Shown here: positions 1 to 8,586 of the stretch, piece after piece
Position numbering within the stretch: the first letter of the stretch is position 1
How the letters are laid out: every line of letters starts with the position of its first letter
From: JADLGL01 sp963667605
GTDB lineage: Bacteria; Pseudomonadota; Alphaproteobacteria; Rhizobiales; Kaistiaceae
Direction of reading: 5' to 3'
DNA length: 64,000 nucleotides
Assembly (NCBI GenBank): GCA_963667605.2
Contig: CAXXUZ010000003.1
Location: 496,001 to 560,000 of the forward strand
Program-made: the position numbers and the translations under genes
The notes under the pieces: generated by a model
Database searches by the model: none
What the model was told of the DNA's origin: nothing
What the model saw: the letters and a program-made list of their open reading frames with translations, nothing else

Positions 1-23
1 AGTGGGTTGACTAGGAGCAAGAT

Positions 24-251
24 GTGAACCGCATCGACATTTCCGGCCAGGACGGCGAGGCCCGCATTCGCTATCTCGACGGTGACTTCCAAGTCATTTC
101 GCCGGGCACTTTCGTGCGGTGCGCCGTGACCGGCGCTCAGATCCCGCTTGAAGATTTGCGGTATTGGAGCGTGGCCCGTCAGGAGGCCTATGCCAACGCG
201 GCTGCGTCGCTCCGGGCTCATCAGCATGCGCTGGAAAAATCAAACGCCTGA
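24..251 (+). CDS. DUF2093 family protein
   Basis: This 75-residue protein matches the DUF2093 family, short proteins of unknown function that in Hyphomicrobiales lie beside lpxK, as here. The recognisable core is RYLDGDFQVISPGTFV followed by a segment ending RYWSVARQEAY. The start is GTG, six bases after an AGGAG ribosome binding site; the ATG two bases earlier is in another frame and stops at once. The gene converges on lpxK and the two overlap by 12 bp. No signal peptide or membrane segment is visible. Family membership is clear from the sequence pattern; the function is unknown. Confidence 0.85.
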   Translation: MNRIDISGQDGEARIRYLDGDFQVISPGTFVRCAVTGAQIPLEDLRYWSVARQEAYANAAASLRAHQHALEKSNA

Positions 252-1283
252 GCCTGGTCGTCGCCGGCTCCGGCCAGCGCGGACAGCGCCGATCGTGTCT
301 TTGACGAGCCCACGGATCATATCCGGCGCTTCGAAATCGAGCCGAACGGCGAAAATATTGGTCTCTTGGCGGAGCTCGGCCAGCACCCCCCCGGTTTCCG
401 CTAATCGCGCATGATCCTTCTCAGTCGTTACCAGCGTAATGTCGCCGGCATGGGCGTGGCGTAGCAGCGCCTCCGCCTCCGCCTCTGTGTAATAATGATG
501 ATCGGGAAAGGCGTTTCTTCCGGCAAAGCCTGCTCCGGCCTGCTCTAACGCACTGAAAAATTTCTCCGGACGGCCGATCCCGGCGAAAGCCAGTACTTTC
601 TTGTCCCTCCAGCGATCGGGCTCGAGGGGCTTCAAACGGGCTCGCAGCAAATGCTTGCCCGCCCGCGCGGCGATCCGAACCAGATTTGGCTGCGTCCCGC
701 CCTCGCCGATCAGCACAATCGCGTCGGCGAGGTGTAGTTGGGTCCTCAGCGGCGCCCGCAACGGTCCCGCCGGCGTTACCAAGCGGTTGCCGAGGCCAAA
801 CTCGGCGTCGATCACGACCAAAGTCAGGTCCTTGCCGAGATGTGGATTTTGGAAGCCGTCGTCCATGATGATGATGTCGACGCCTTGCTGAAGCAGCAGC
901 CGAGCACCTTTTAGCCGATCGCCGGAGACAACGGTTGGCCCGATTTCGGCGAGAAGGCACGGCTCATCGCCAACTCGGCGGGGATGGCGATGCTGATCGC
1001 TGACGAGGACCGGGCCCCGCTCGTTTCCACCATAGCCGCGCGTAAGGAAGCCCGGAACCACGCCGATGTCCCGCGCTATCTCGCCAATGGCGATCGCAGT
1101 CGGCGTCTTGCCCTCGCCGCCGACGGTGAAATTGCCGATGCAGATAACCGGCGCCGGCGGCCAATGGGCCGGTTGCCGCCGCATCCGTCGGGCAACGCTA
1201 GACCCCCACATCCAAGCGAGGGGCTGCAAAGCAATTGCAGCAGGACTGGGCCACCGGCGCCACCAAAAGGAGGGTGCATTCAT
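240..1283 (-). CDS. lpxK: Tetraacyldisaccharide 4'-kinase LpxK
   Basis: LpxK phosphorylates the 4' position of the lipid A disaccharide precursor at the inner membrane, the sixth step of the Raetz pathway. The 347-residue length is normal. An N-terminal hydrophobic stretch (residues 10-30) precedes the P-loop GNFTVGGEGKTP at about residues 50-61, the variant P-loop typical of LpxK, and MDDGFQNPHLGKD carries the catalytic Asp/His region. The start codon overlaps the waaA stop as ATGA, so the two are translationally coupled. A cytoplasmic kinase anchored by its N-terminus is expected. Confidence 0.95.
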   Translation of the reverse strand: MNAPSFWWRRWPSPAAIALQPLAWMWGSSVARRMRRQPAHWPPAPVICIGNFTVGGEGKTPTAIAIGEIARDIGVVPGFLTRGYGGNERGPVLVSDQHRHPRRVGDEPCLLAEIGPTVVSGDRLKGARLLLQQGVDIIIMDDGFQNPHLGKDLTLVVIDAEFGLGNRLVTPAGPLRAPLRTQLHLADAIVLIGEGGTQPNLVRIAARAGKHLLRARLKPLEPDRWRDKKVLAFAGIGRPEKFFSALEQAGAGFAGRNAFPDHHYYTEAEAEALLRHAHAGDITLVTTEKDHARLAETGGVLAELRQETNIFAVRLDFEAPDMIRGLVKDTIGAVRAGRSRRRPGSGV

Positions 1284-2590
1284 GACGCCAAATCGGGACC
1301 GACGGCCAAATAGGGCTGGAGTTCGGCGAGGGTTCGCTCGAGTGCACCGGGAAAGGGAGCGAGCGCTTTGTCGGCGCGTTTGGTCAGCTCAAGCATATTC
1401 CGGGAGCCGTCGAGGAGACCGGCAACAGCATCGCCGAGCTCGTCCACATTGGTCACCAGCAGCGAGGCGTTGGCCGCTTGCAGGGCAGCGTATATCGAGG
1501 CGAAGTTCTCAACATGCGGTCCATGAAGCACGGCCGTCGCCAAGCCCACGGGCTCGATCGGGTTGTGGCCGCCCTGAGCAACCAGCGATCCGCCGATAAA
1601 TGCGATCTCGGCCAAACGATAGAATAGGCCAAGTTCGCCCAGCGTGTCGGCGATCAGGATACCGCCACCGGGCAGAATGGCCGGACCTTTGCTGCGCAAT
1701 TGGAGAGCGACGCCGGTACGGTTCAATGCCTCGGTAATCTTGGTACCCCGGTTGGGATGGCGTGGGACGACTATCGTGATCAGGCCGGGGAACCGTTCCG
1801 CAAGCGAGCGGTGCACCTCGGCGACTATCTCTTCCTCGCCAGGATGCGTGCTGGCGGCAAGCCAGATTGGGCAGTCTCCGATATCCTGGCGCAGGGCCGC
1901 CAAATCGTCGGTGTCGGCGGCTGGCGGCGGTACGTCGAATTTGAGATTGCCGACCGCCTTGGTCTTTGTGACGCCCAGTCGCGACAGCCTCTTGGCATCT
2001 GCCTCGGACTGCACCAGAGCCAAGGCAATCCGGCCGAATACGCGGCGCGTCGCCGGGCCGAGCAGGCGCCAACGTCGGAAGGAAACGTCGGACATTTGTG
2101 CATTGACGATGATGTGCGGTATCCCGCGGCGGGCGAGTTGATCGGTGATGACCGGCCAAACCTCCGATTCCACAAACAGCGCCGCATGTGGCCGCCAATG
2201 GTCGATAAAGCGAGCCACCCAGGGCTTGATGTCAACCGGGGCGAATTGATGCAACACTCCGGCCGGCGAATTGCGCGCCGCCGTCGTCGCACCGGTGACG
2301 GTGATGGTGGTCAAGACCACGAACCAGCCGGCCTCTGAGAGCCGAGCGATCAACGGAAGGACGGCGTTGGTTTCGCCAACCGAAGCGGCGTGGACCCAGA
2401 TCACGTTCTGCTGGGGGGGGGCACCGCTGGCGATGCCGTAGCGCTCACCCCTTCGCAAACGATCCTCCAGCCCACGCCGGGCTCTCCGGTTCAGGATGGC
2501 CGGAACGAATGGAATCAACGCGCGGCCAGCGAAACTGTAAGCGGCCAGCAAGACGCTGCCGAGGGCCTCAGCCATTTCGGCGATCGACAA
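1280..2590 (-). CDS. waaA: 3-deoxy-D-manno-octulosonic acid (Kdo) transferase
   Basis: WaaA moves Kdo from CMP-Kdo onto lipid IVA, starting the lipopolysaccharide core. The 436-residue protein has an N-terminal membrane anchor, the WVHAASVGETNAVLPL motif of GT30 enzymes (about residues 64-79, containing the catalytic Glu), and the C-terminal nucleotide-sugar motif FIGGSLVAQGGHNPIEP. It overlaps the upstream acyltransferase by 23 bp and lpxK by 4 bp, so the three are one transcription unit. A run of nine G lies at about 2413-2421 but the frame is intact there. Confidence 0.95.
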   Translation of the reverse strand: MSIAEMAEALGSVLLAAYSFAGRALIPFVPAILNRRARRGLEDRLRRGERYGIASGAPPQQNVIWVHAASVGETNAVLPLIARLSEAGWFVVLTTITVTGATTAARNSPAGVLHQFAPVDIKPWVARFIDHWRPHAALFVESEVWPVITDQLARRGIPHIIVNAQMSDVSFRRWRLLGPATRRVFGRIALALVQSEADAKRLSRLGVTKTKAVGNLKFDVPPPAADTDDLAALRQDIGDCPIWLAASTHPGEEEIVAEVHRSLAERFPGLITIVVPRHPNRGTKITEALNRTGVALQLRSKGPAILPGGGILIADTLGELGLFYRLAEIAFIGGSLVAQGGHNPIEPVGLATAVLHGPHVENFASIYAALQAANASLLVTNVDELGDAVAGLLDGSRNMLELTKRADKALAPFPGALERTLAELQPYLAVGPDLAS

Positions 2591-3350
2591 TGGCGGATGC
2601 GCGTTCGGTGATGCGGTTCAACTCCTTCTCCAATGCAAGCCGCCAATCATCGATGGCCTGATCATCGGCATCCGCCGGCACTCTTATGAAGTCGCCGGCG
2701 ACCATCGCCATTCGCCCGAAAGGAAGATTGACGCTGGTCCGGTCCCAGGAGCTGATGGTGAGCCTGTTGCTGGTGGCAAGCGCCACCGGTGCGATTGGGA
2801 CGCCGGCTGCTCTGGCGAGTTGGATGATCCCGCTGCCGGCGCGGCGAGCGACAGTTTTGGAAAGGTCGGCAGTCATACTGACCGTCTTTCCCTCCTTCAG
2901 CGCAGTCCGCAACTTCAGAAAACCACTGATGCCCCCGCGCTCGATCACCTTGCTTTGTTCACGCGCTGCCGACCCCCTCACGGTTTCGATCCCGAGTTTC
3001 TCGGCCGCAATCGCGTTCAAATCGCCGTCGCGATGACGCGATATCAACGCCACCACCACATGGTCTTTCCGCCGCACTACCGGCAGCAGGATGTGCTGGC
3101 CGTGCCACATGGTGATGATCAGCGGCTCGGACAGATCCAGCGTGGCGTAGTCGACCTCGCCTTCATAGATGAGCCGACTAGTGGCGCCGACCAGCTTGAT
3201 ATAGCGGGCAGCCAAACTGCCGACTAGACCACGCACGCGCGGAGATCGGCCGGCTCGTCTCCAGCCGCGGCCGAGCAGCGATTTCCGGCGCGGGGCCGCG
3301 CTTGGGATTCTTCCGCCTTTCCCGATCATCACGGCTCTGCCTACTCTCAT
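2568..3350 (-). CDS. Lysophospholipid acyltransferase family protein (DUF374)
   Basis: The 260-residue protein matches the DUF374 branch of lysophospholipid acyltransferases. Motifs in order are MWHGQHILLP (acyltransferase His, about residue 84), ISRHRDGDLNA, and a GIIQLARAAGVPIAPVALAT block. It lies between a DUF4170 gene and waaA, the usual Hyphomicrobiales arrangement, which suggests a role in lipid A or envelope acylation; the exact acyl acceptor is not known for this branch. The N-terminus (residues 1-35) is basic and poorly conserved, so a later start is possible. Confidence 0.85.
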   Translation of the reverse strand: MRVGRAVMIGKGGRIPSAAPRRKSLLGRGWRRAGRSPRVRGLVGSLAARYIKLVGATSRLIYEGEVDYATLDLSEPLIITMWHGQHILLPVVRRKDHVVVALISRHRDGDLNAIAAEKLGIETVRGSAAREQSKVIERGGISGFLKLRTALKEGKTVSMTADLSKTVARRAGSGIIQLARAAGVPIAPVALATSNRLTISSWDRTSVNLPFGRMAMVAGDFIRVPADADDQAIDDWRLALEKELNRITERASAIVDRRNG

Positions 3351-3365
3351 CGTGAGCCGGCTAGC

Positions 3366-3620
3366 CTAGCCAGCTGGAAGAACCGGCTCCAGGAGTCGGT
3401 GCAGATGTACGATATGGTAGCGCATCATCGCATCATCGACCGTTCCCTGGGCCCGTTGCTTCCAGGCATCATAAGCAAGCTAGTAGTTGGGATAAATGCC
3501 GACGATGTCGAGTTTGGATAAGTCGGCGAATTGGTTCGAATCAAGGGATTCCAATCGGCCGCCAAATACCAAATGCAGCAAGATAGTCGGCTTATCGTCA
3601 GAGTTGGCGTGCTGTGACAT
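3366..3620 (-). pseudogene. DUF4170 protein gene with an in-frame amber codon
   Basis: On the minus strand an 84-codon frame begins ATG at 3620 and encodes MSQHANSDDKPTILLHLVFG, then DIVGIYPNY, then a TAG at 3482-3480, then LAYDAWKQRAQGTVDDAMM and a C-terminus ending PVLPAG. The pattern VGI(Y/F)PNY-x3-Y-x-AW followed by MRY-x-I-x-HLHRLL is that of DUF4170, a short family of unknown function normally found between cysQ and the DUF374 acyltransferase, exactly the position here. The amber falls at codon 47 and removes the second half. A single C to T change from CAG would produce it. It is either a recent pseudogene or a sequence error. Confidence 0.8.
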
Positions 3621-3649
3621 GAACAGTGGCCTCGAATGGCGCCCGACTG

Positions 3650-4447
3650 TTAGAGGCCTTGTTCGAGCGCTGAGGCAGTCAATCGAGCAAGGAGAGGACA
3701 GAGAGCCGGCGGGCCGGCGACCATCGGCCCATGATCTGTTTCTGGTCGATCATAACGGGGCAATTTGCCGTCCAAATAGGTCAATTGTCCGCCGGCCTCC
3801 CGCACCAAAAGGTCGGCCGCTGCAAGATCCCAATCCCGAGCGTTGGCTTTGATCGCGGCGCCGTCTGAGCGGCCGTCGGCAACCCGAGCGAGCCGATAGG
3901 CCAAGGACGCATGAAATACCGACTTTGCTCGAACACGGTCGCTGACGGAGGCGGATCGGAGGAGACGCTGCGAGACGGCTAGCGTCGCGCCATCGAGATC
4001 TTTCCGGCGCGAGACTTCGGTGCGTTCGCCGTCGCGATAGGTGCCGCCACCAAGAATCGCCTGGTATAGTTCCTCTCGCGCCGGGGCAATGAGTACCGCG
4101 GCGATCGGACGACCGGCCTCGACCACGGCAATCGGGATCGTCCAATCGGTTGTCCCAGAGATAAAGCCCCGTGTACCGTCGATCGGATCGACGATGAAGG
4201 TTCGGGGGACAACTAGACGACTGCCATCATCCTCGGTTTCCTCCGACAAATAGCCATAGCCGGGGCGTGCTTCGAGAAGCCGATCGTGAAGCAGATGATC
4301 GATCGCAATATCAGCTTCCGAAACCGGCGAATGACCCGCCTTGGTCCAAACCTTGGCGTCATTGCGAAAAAAAGACAGAGCCATCTCGGCTGCCGCTTCG
4401 GCGGCCGCTACCAACAACTCCAGTTCCGACTGCAAGGAGACGTTCAC
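3650..4447 (-). CDS. cysQ: 3'(2'),5'-bisphosphate nucleotidase CysQ-like
   Basis: A 265-residue member of the inositol monophosphatase superfamily. Metal-binding motifs are visible: LSEET at about residue 73 and DPIDGTRGFISG at about 87-98, the latter with the Asp-Pro-Ile-Asp-Gly-Thr signature, and WDLAAADLLVREAGG near the C-terminus. CysQ hydrolyses 3'-phosphoadenosine 5'-phosphate left over from sulfate assimilation and so protects the cell from its accumulation. The gene overlaps pmbA by 4 bp (ATGA). Assignment to CysQ rather than SuhB or HisN rests on TRGF and the pmbA/DUF4170 neighbourhood. Confidence 0.85.
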   Translation of the reverse strand: MNVSLQSELELLVAAAEAAAEMALSFFRNDAKVWTKAGHSPVSEADIAIDHLLHDRLLEARPGYGYLSEETEDDGSRLVVPRTFIVDPIDGTRGFISGTTDWTIPIAVVEAGRPIAAVLIAPAREELYQAILGGGTYRDGERTEVSRRKDLDGATLAVSQRLLRSASVSDRVRAKSVFHASLAYRLARVADGRSDGAAIKANARDWDLAAADLLVREAGGQLTYLDGKLPRYDRPETDHGPMVAGPPALCPLLARLTASALEQGL

Positions 4448-5787
4448 CGGCCGGCGACCGTCATCCCCTCGACCGCAATAGTGGGGGCGTTGGTTGTAAA
4501 ACGATAGATCAGATCATTGGCGGGTCGCACGCGGCCGAACACATCATTGAGATTGCCGGCAACGGTGATCTCGCTTAGCGGTTCGGCCAGCTCGCCATTG
4601 CGAATGCGGAATCCGGCGGCACCGCGGCTATAATCACCAGTGACGATATTGACGCCCGCGCCGATCATGTCGGTTACGAATACCCCCTCACCAACTTCGC
4701 GGATCAACGCTTCAGGCGTGATGTCGCCGGGCATTAGGGTGAGGTTGGTGGAGGCCGGTGCTGTGCTGCCGCCAGCTCGCGCGGCTCGTCCGTTCGACGT
4801 CAACCCCAATTCCCGGGCCGTGGCACCATCGAGCAACCAGTGTCGCAAGACGCCATCGGCCACGATATCGAGTGGCCTCTGGCGGGTGCCTTCGCCGTCG
4901 AACGGACGGGACGCTAGACCGCGCGGTCGCAGCGGATCATCCACAATCCTGATACCGGGCGCAAAGATGCTTTTCTCCAAACCGGCGACAAGGAAGGTTG
5001 TCTTCTTGGCCACTGCGGAACCATTCACAGCTGCGGCCAGATGGCCCGCAAGGCTCGAGGCGACGCGTTCATCGAACACGACGGTTGCGACACCAGTCTC
5101 CGCCCTGATCGGATTGAGCCGGCGAACAGCACGTTCACCGGCTTTGCGACCAAGTTCGGTGGTGTCGGGAAGGCCTGAAAGGTGGGTACCAAGCGCGTCC
5201 TCATAGTCTCGCTCCATCCCCGTTCCTTCGCCGGCGATGGCAATTGCGGTAGATGAATGGCGAGACCGCAGATAGGACCCGGCAAAGCCGCCACTGGTGG
5301 CAAGGACAAGCCCCTCCACCGACCAACCAGCGCTGCTGCCGCCAGAATTGGTGACGCCGCGGACGGCACGCGCCGCTTCTTCGGCGGCGATCGCTCGCTC
5401 GGTGAGTTCGTCGACGCTCGGGACCGTCTCATCAAGAAGATCAAGTTCAGGCAGATCGCCGGCCAGTTGGCTGCTATCGGCGAGCCCGGCGAAGCGATCC
5501 ACCGGGGCAGCCCTCGCCATCGCGATAGCGCGCTCGACGAGTTCCCCTGATGGCACCATACTGTTGGCTGAAACGCTGGCGTTCCTCCTACCGACAAAGA
5601 CGCGGAGAGAGAAATTATCCCGCTCCGAACGCGTGGTCTCTTCGACTTTGCCTAGCCGACACTCCACCCCCAACGACACCCGGCGTTGAGACACGGCGTC
5701 GGCGGCGTCGGCACCGGCGCGCTTCGCCGCCTCGACCAACCCCGCCGCTCGGTCAAGGAGATCAGACTGGTCCATCAATGCTGTCAT
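4444..5787 (-). CDS. pmbA: TldE/PmbA family metalloprotease subunit
   Basis: This 447-residue protein is a PmbA/TldE family member. TldD and TldE form a heterodimeric zinc protease; TldE lacks the metal site and contributes substrate binding. Visible family features are VEETTRSERDNFSLRVFVG in the N-terminal domain, a central region ending in RPFDGEGTRQRP, and the C-terminal block ending GDYSRGAAGFRIRNGELAEP. It is the first gene of the run through cysQ to lpxK on the minus strand. No HExxH zinc motif is present, as expected for TldE. Confidence 0.9.
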   Translation of the reverse strand: MTALMDQSDLLDRAAGLVEAAKRAGADAADAVSQRRVSLGVECRLGKVEETTRSERDNFSLRVFVGRRNASVSANSMVPSGELVERAIAMARAAPVDRFAGLADSSQLAGDLPELDLLDETVPSVDELTERAIAAEEAARAVRGVTNSGGSSAGWSVEGLVLATSGGFAGSYLRSRHSSTAIAIAGEGTGMERDYEDALGTHLSGLPDTTELGRKAGERAVRRLNPIRAETGVATVVFDERVASSLAGHLAAAVNGSAVAKKTTFLVAGLEKSIFAPGIRIVDDPLRPRGLASRPFDGEGTRQRPLDIVADGVLRHWLLDGATARELGLTSNGRAARAGGSTAPASTNLTLMPGDITPEALIREVGEGVFVTDMIGAGVNIVTGDYSRGAAGFRIRNGELAEPLSEITVAGNLNDVFGRVRPANDLIYRFTTNAPTIAVEGMTVAGR

Positions 5788-5853
5788 TAACCTCTAGTAA
5801 GGTGGCGACCGGCGGGCGGCAAGGTTAGGCAGCAAATCCTGCCGCTCCCGGCC

Positions 5854-6687
5854 TCAGCCGAGCAGCTGTTCCAATTTCTGCCTGAGTTCATCCTTGATCG
5901 GAGCGGCGGCATCCAGAATCGCCGCGACCTTGCCGAATTCGAGTGGTCCAAAGCGCTCAATCGGCGATTCGATCAGGATGTCAGGAGGCCCGAGGCGCCG
6001 CAGCTTTTCGGTGGTGATGGCCTGCATCTGAATTTCGGCGGCGCCGACGATCGCCTCTAAACGCCTCGGAATTCGCGGCGGCGCTCCGCTAGGACCACGA
6101 ATGACATTGACCGCGATCACGATACCGCCGGGCAAGGCGGCGTGCTCGAAGGGTAGCGGATTGACGACGCCGCCATCGACCAGCGGCCTGCCGCCGATTA
6201 CCACTGGGCAAAAGATGAAGGGTAGCGCCATCGATGCGGCGACGGCCTTGACCAGCGCACCACTGGAAAACACCTGCTCACGGGCCCCATAATAGTCCGT
6301 TGTGATGACCTTCAATGGCACTCGCAATTGCTCGAACCGCTCGGGCAAAAAGTCGCCGAACGCCCTCAGCACCTCCTCCGCCGCCAATTGGCCGGCCGTC
6401 GACCGCAATTGCCCAAACAGATTGCGCACAGCATGCGGACGGCTTCGCCACAAGCGGCGAAGCAACTCTCCACGCCGATGGTGAAATCGCCGCAGAAAGG
6501 CCTCGATTTCGGCCCCGCTATGACCCCCCGCATAGAAGGCGCCGATGATTACCCCCATCGAAGTTCCGGCGATCACACCCGGGCGAAGGCCGAGTTCATC
6601 CAGCGCCTGCAGCGCCGGCACATGGGCGAAGCCGAGCGCGCCGCCGCCGCCCGGCGCCAGACCGATTGGTTGTTGTCGAAGCTTCAC
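5854..6687 (-). CDS. Patatin-like phospholipase
   Basis: This 277-residue protein has the patatin serine hydrolase layout: an oxyanion-hole glycine run GGGGALGFAHV near the N-terminus (about residues 13-23), the nucleophile elbow GTSMG at about 41-45, and the catalytic dyad Asp in DGGVVNP at about 172-178. It is expected to be a cytoplasmic or membrane-associated esterase or phospholipase, similar to RssA/YchK. The stop codon overlaps the rsmD region by 4 bp on the same strand. Substrate unknown. Confidence 0.88.
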   Translation of the reverse strand: MKLRQQPIGLAPGGGGALGFAHVPALQALDELGLRPGVIAGTSMGVIIGAFYAGGHSGAEIEAFLRRFHHRRGELLRRLWRSRPHAVRNLFGQLRSTAGQLAAEEVLRAFGDFLPERFEQLRVPLKVITTDYYGAREQVFSSGALVKAVAASMALPFIFCPVVIGGRPLVDGGVVNPLPFEHAALPGGIVIAVNVIRGPSGAPPRIPRRLEAIVGAAEIQMQAITTEKLRRLGPPDILIESPIERFGPLEFGKVAAILDAAAPIKDELRQKLEQLLG

Positions 6688-7247
6688 TCCGAGCCGTCCC
6701 AGCGCAGGAATGTAAGGAGGGTGTCGCCGAGCAACCGCTGGCCCAACAATGCGAAGCCGGCCGATGGTTTGACTTCCGCGGTTGCTGCTTCTTCAAGGAC
6801 GCAAATCGCACCCGGTGTCAGCCAATGCCCGCTCTCCGTGGCGGCAAGCGCCGCCTCGCCAAGCTGTTGACCATACGGTGGGTCGGCCAGGACAAGACCG
6901 TATGGAGCCATCTTGCCGATATCGCCGAGCTTGGTGGCGTCACGCCGGAAGATACGAGTGCGCCCGGTGAGGCCGAGGGTTTCGATATTGAGGCGAATGA
7001 AGCCGCGCGCCTCAGCTGATTGCTCGACCATGAGACAGCTCGCCGCGCCGCGCGACAACGCCTCCAGCCCTAGCGCGCCCGACCCGGCGAAAAGATCGAG
7101 CACCCTCGCGTCGGTCACAGGGTCGTCGAAACGATGGACAAGAATATCGAACATAGTTTCTCGCACCCGGTCAGAGGTCGGACGAGTCTTGGCCGAAGCC
7201 GGGGTCGACAATGGCCGACCGCGAAGTTCACCGCCGACGATTCGCAT
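6684..7247 (-). CDS. rsmD: 16S rRNA (guanine(966)-N(2))-methyltransferase
   Basis: RsmD methylates G966 of 16S rRNA using S-adenosylmethionine. I place the start at MRIVGGELRGRPL, the usual RsmD beginning; the frame is open for 67 more codons upstream but that part is the shadow of rluB. From this start it has 187 residues, the family norm. SAM-binding motif LDLFAGSGALGLEALSRG and catalytic DPPYG are present. It overlaps the 3' end of rluB by 20 bp, and the pair is probably one transcript. Confidence 0.9.
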   Translation of the reverse strand: MRIVGGELRGRPLSTPASAKTRPTSDRVRETMFDILVHRFDDPVTDARVLDLFAGSGALGLEALSRGAASCLMVEQSAEARGFIRLNIETLGLTGRTRIFRRDATKLGDIGKMAPYGLVLADPPYGQQLGEAALAATESGHWLTPGAICVLEEAATAEVKPSAGFALLGQRLLGDTLLTFLRWDGSE

Positions 7248-8097
7248 GTTGCTTCCGCTTTGTCGGAGCTGGGTCGCCGGGGCCGGAGCGCTTCTCACCA
7301 ACGGTGGTCGCGGCACGAGGCGGCTTGATCGTGATCCCCGCCTGCTCCGCCAGCCGCCGCCCCAATTGGTCGCGGAGGACGCGTCCCTTAACCTCGCGCA
7401 CCGCCCCAACCGGCGAATCGCCGAGCTGGAACGGGCCAAAGGACACACGAATGAGCCTAGTCACGGCAAGGCCAAGATGCTCCATAACCCGCTTGATCTC
7501 CCGACTCTTGCCCTCTCGGAGGCCTATCAAGAGCCATGAATTACTGCCCTGCCGGCGCTCCAAGGTGGCTTCGATCGATCCGTATAGAACGCCGTCAATA
7601 GCGATCCCATCGGCGAGCGCCGCCAGCCTTGTCTCGTCGACCGCGCCATGGACGCGGGCCCGGTAACGCCGCAGCCATCCGGTCGCGGGCAACTCCAACA
7701 CGCGGGCCAGCCCGCCATCATTGGTGAGGAGAAGAAGCCCCTCGCTGTTGATGTCAAGACGGCCGACCGTCACCACCCGCGGAAGCTCCGCCGGAAGGGC
7801 TCCGAACACCGTCGGCCGGCCCTCCGGATCGCGGGCCGTCGTGACCAGCCCTTTCGGCTTGTGGTAGAGCCACAGCCGCGTCGGCTCCTTGGTCGGCAGC
7901 GGCTTGTCGTCGACGAAAACTTCGTCTCGCGGGCCGACATTCAGGGCCGGCGAAGTTAATGTCACACCATTAACCGCGACCCGACCTTCGGCGATCCAGG
8001 CCTCGGCCTGGCGGCGAGAACAAAGGCCGGCGCGGGCGATCACCTTGGCGATGCGTTCGCTCGCCGGTTCGTTGGACGGCCTGGAATTCATGCTCAC
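7228..8097 (-). CDS. rluB: Large-subunit rRNA pseudouridine synthase (RluB/RsuA type)
   Basis: This 289-residue protein has an N-terminal S4 RNA-binding domain (RIAKVIARAGLCSRRQAEAW, about residues 15-34) and a pseudouridine synthase domain with catalytic Asp in GRLDINSEGLLLLTNDG (about residues 116-132). A basic Lys/Arg-rich tail, residues 255-289, resembles the disordered tails common on alphaproteobacterial RluB. It would isomerise a uridine in 23S rRNA. The two ATGs at the start (MSMNS) are nearly equivalent. It is divergent from tadA, with 36 bp between them. Confidence 0.88.
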   Translation of the reverse strand: MSMNSRPSNEPASERIAKVIARAGLCSRRQAEAWIAEGRVAVNGVTLTSPALNVGPRDEVFVDDKPLPTKEPTRLWLYHKPKGLVTTARDPEGRPTVFGALPAELPRVVTVGRLDINSEGLLLLTNDGGLARVLELPATGWLRRYRARVHGAVDETRLAALADGIAIDGVLYGSIEATLERRQGSNSWLLIGLREGKSREIKRVMEHLGLAVTRLIRVSFGPFQLGDSPVGAVREVKGRVLRDQLGRRLAEQAGITIKPPRAATTVGEKRSGPGDPAPTKRKQHANRRR

Positions 8098-8133
8098 CTC
8101 ATATCACCGGCGGGTAGTGGCGGGAGAACCTTG

Positions 8134-8586
8134 ATGAGCGATCAGACGCCAATGGAACGGGCCCTCACCGAAGCCCGGCGTGCCGCGGAGCGGAGCGAGG
8201 TGCCAGTCGGCGCGGTAATCGCCAAGAGCGGAGCGATCATCGCTTCCGCCGGCAACCGAACGCTTGAGCTCGGCGACCCGACCGCTCACGCCGAACTCCT
8301 TGTCATCCGCGAAGCCGCCGCCAAGCTTGGGTCCGAGCGGCTTGGCGAATGCGACCTCCATGTGACGCTCGAACCCTGTACGATGTGCGCTGCGGCGATT
8401 TCGTTCGCGCGCATCCGCTGGCTTTACTTTGGCGCCAGCGACCCCAAGGGCGGTGCGGTCGAGAGCGGTGTCCGCTTCTTTGAGGCTGCCACCTGCCACC
8501 ATCGCCCGGAGGTTTATGGCGGTATCGCAGAGACTGAGGCTTCGACGTTGCTCAAAGTGTTTTTCACCAAGAGAAGAATCTCTTAG
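8134..8586 (+). CDS. tadA: tRNA-specific adenosine deaminase
   Basis: TadA converts the wobble adenosine of tRNA-Arg(ACG) to inosine. The protein has 150 residues with the zinc and catalytic motifs HAE (about residues 54-56) and PCTMCAAAI (about residues 84-92). The ATG at 8134 follows a GGGAG ribosome binding site by 8 bases; a TTG immediately before is less likely. The gene converges on hisG with a 4 bp overlap. Length and motif spacing are canonical. Confidence 0.93.
   Translation: MSDQTPMERALTEARRAAERSEVPVGAVIAKSGAIIASAGNRTLELGDPTAHAELLVIREAAAKLGSERLGECDLHVTLEPCTMCAAAISFARIRWLYFGASDPKGGAVESGVRFFEAATCHHRPEVYGGIAETEASTLLKVFFTKRRIS

Noticed and set aside
2408..2422. Possible frameshift at the G9 run in waaA
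   Set aside because: The translation on both sides of the run is in one frame and matches the family (APPQQNVIWVHAAS).
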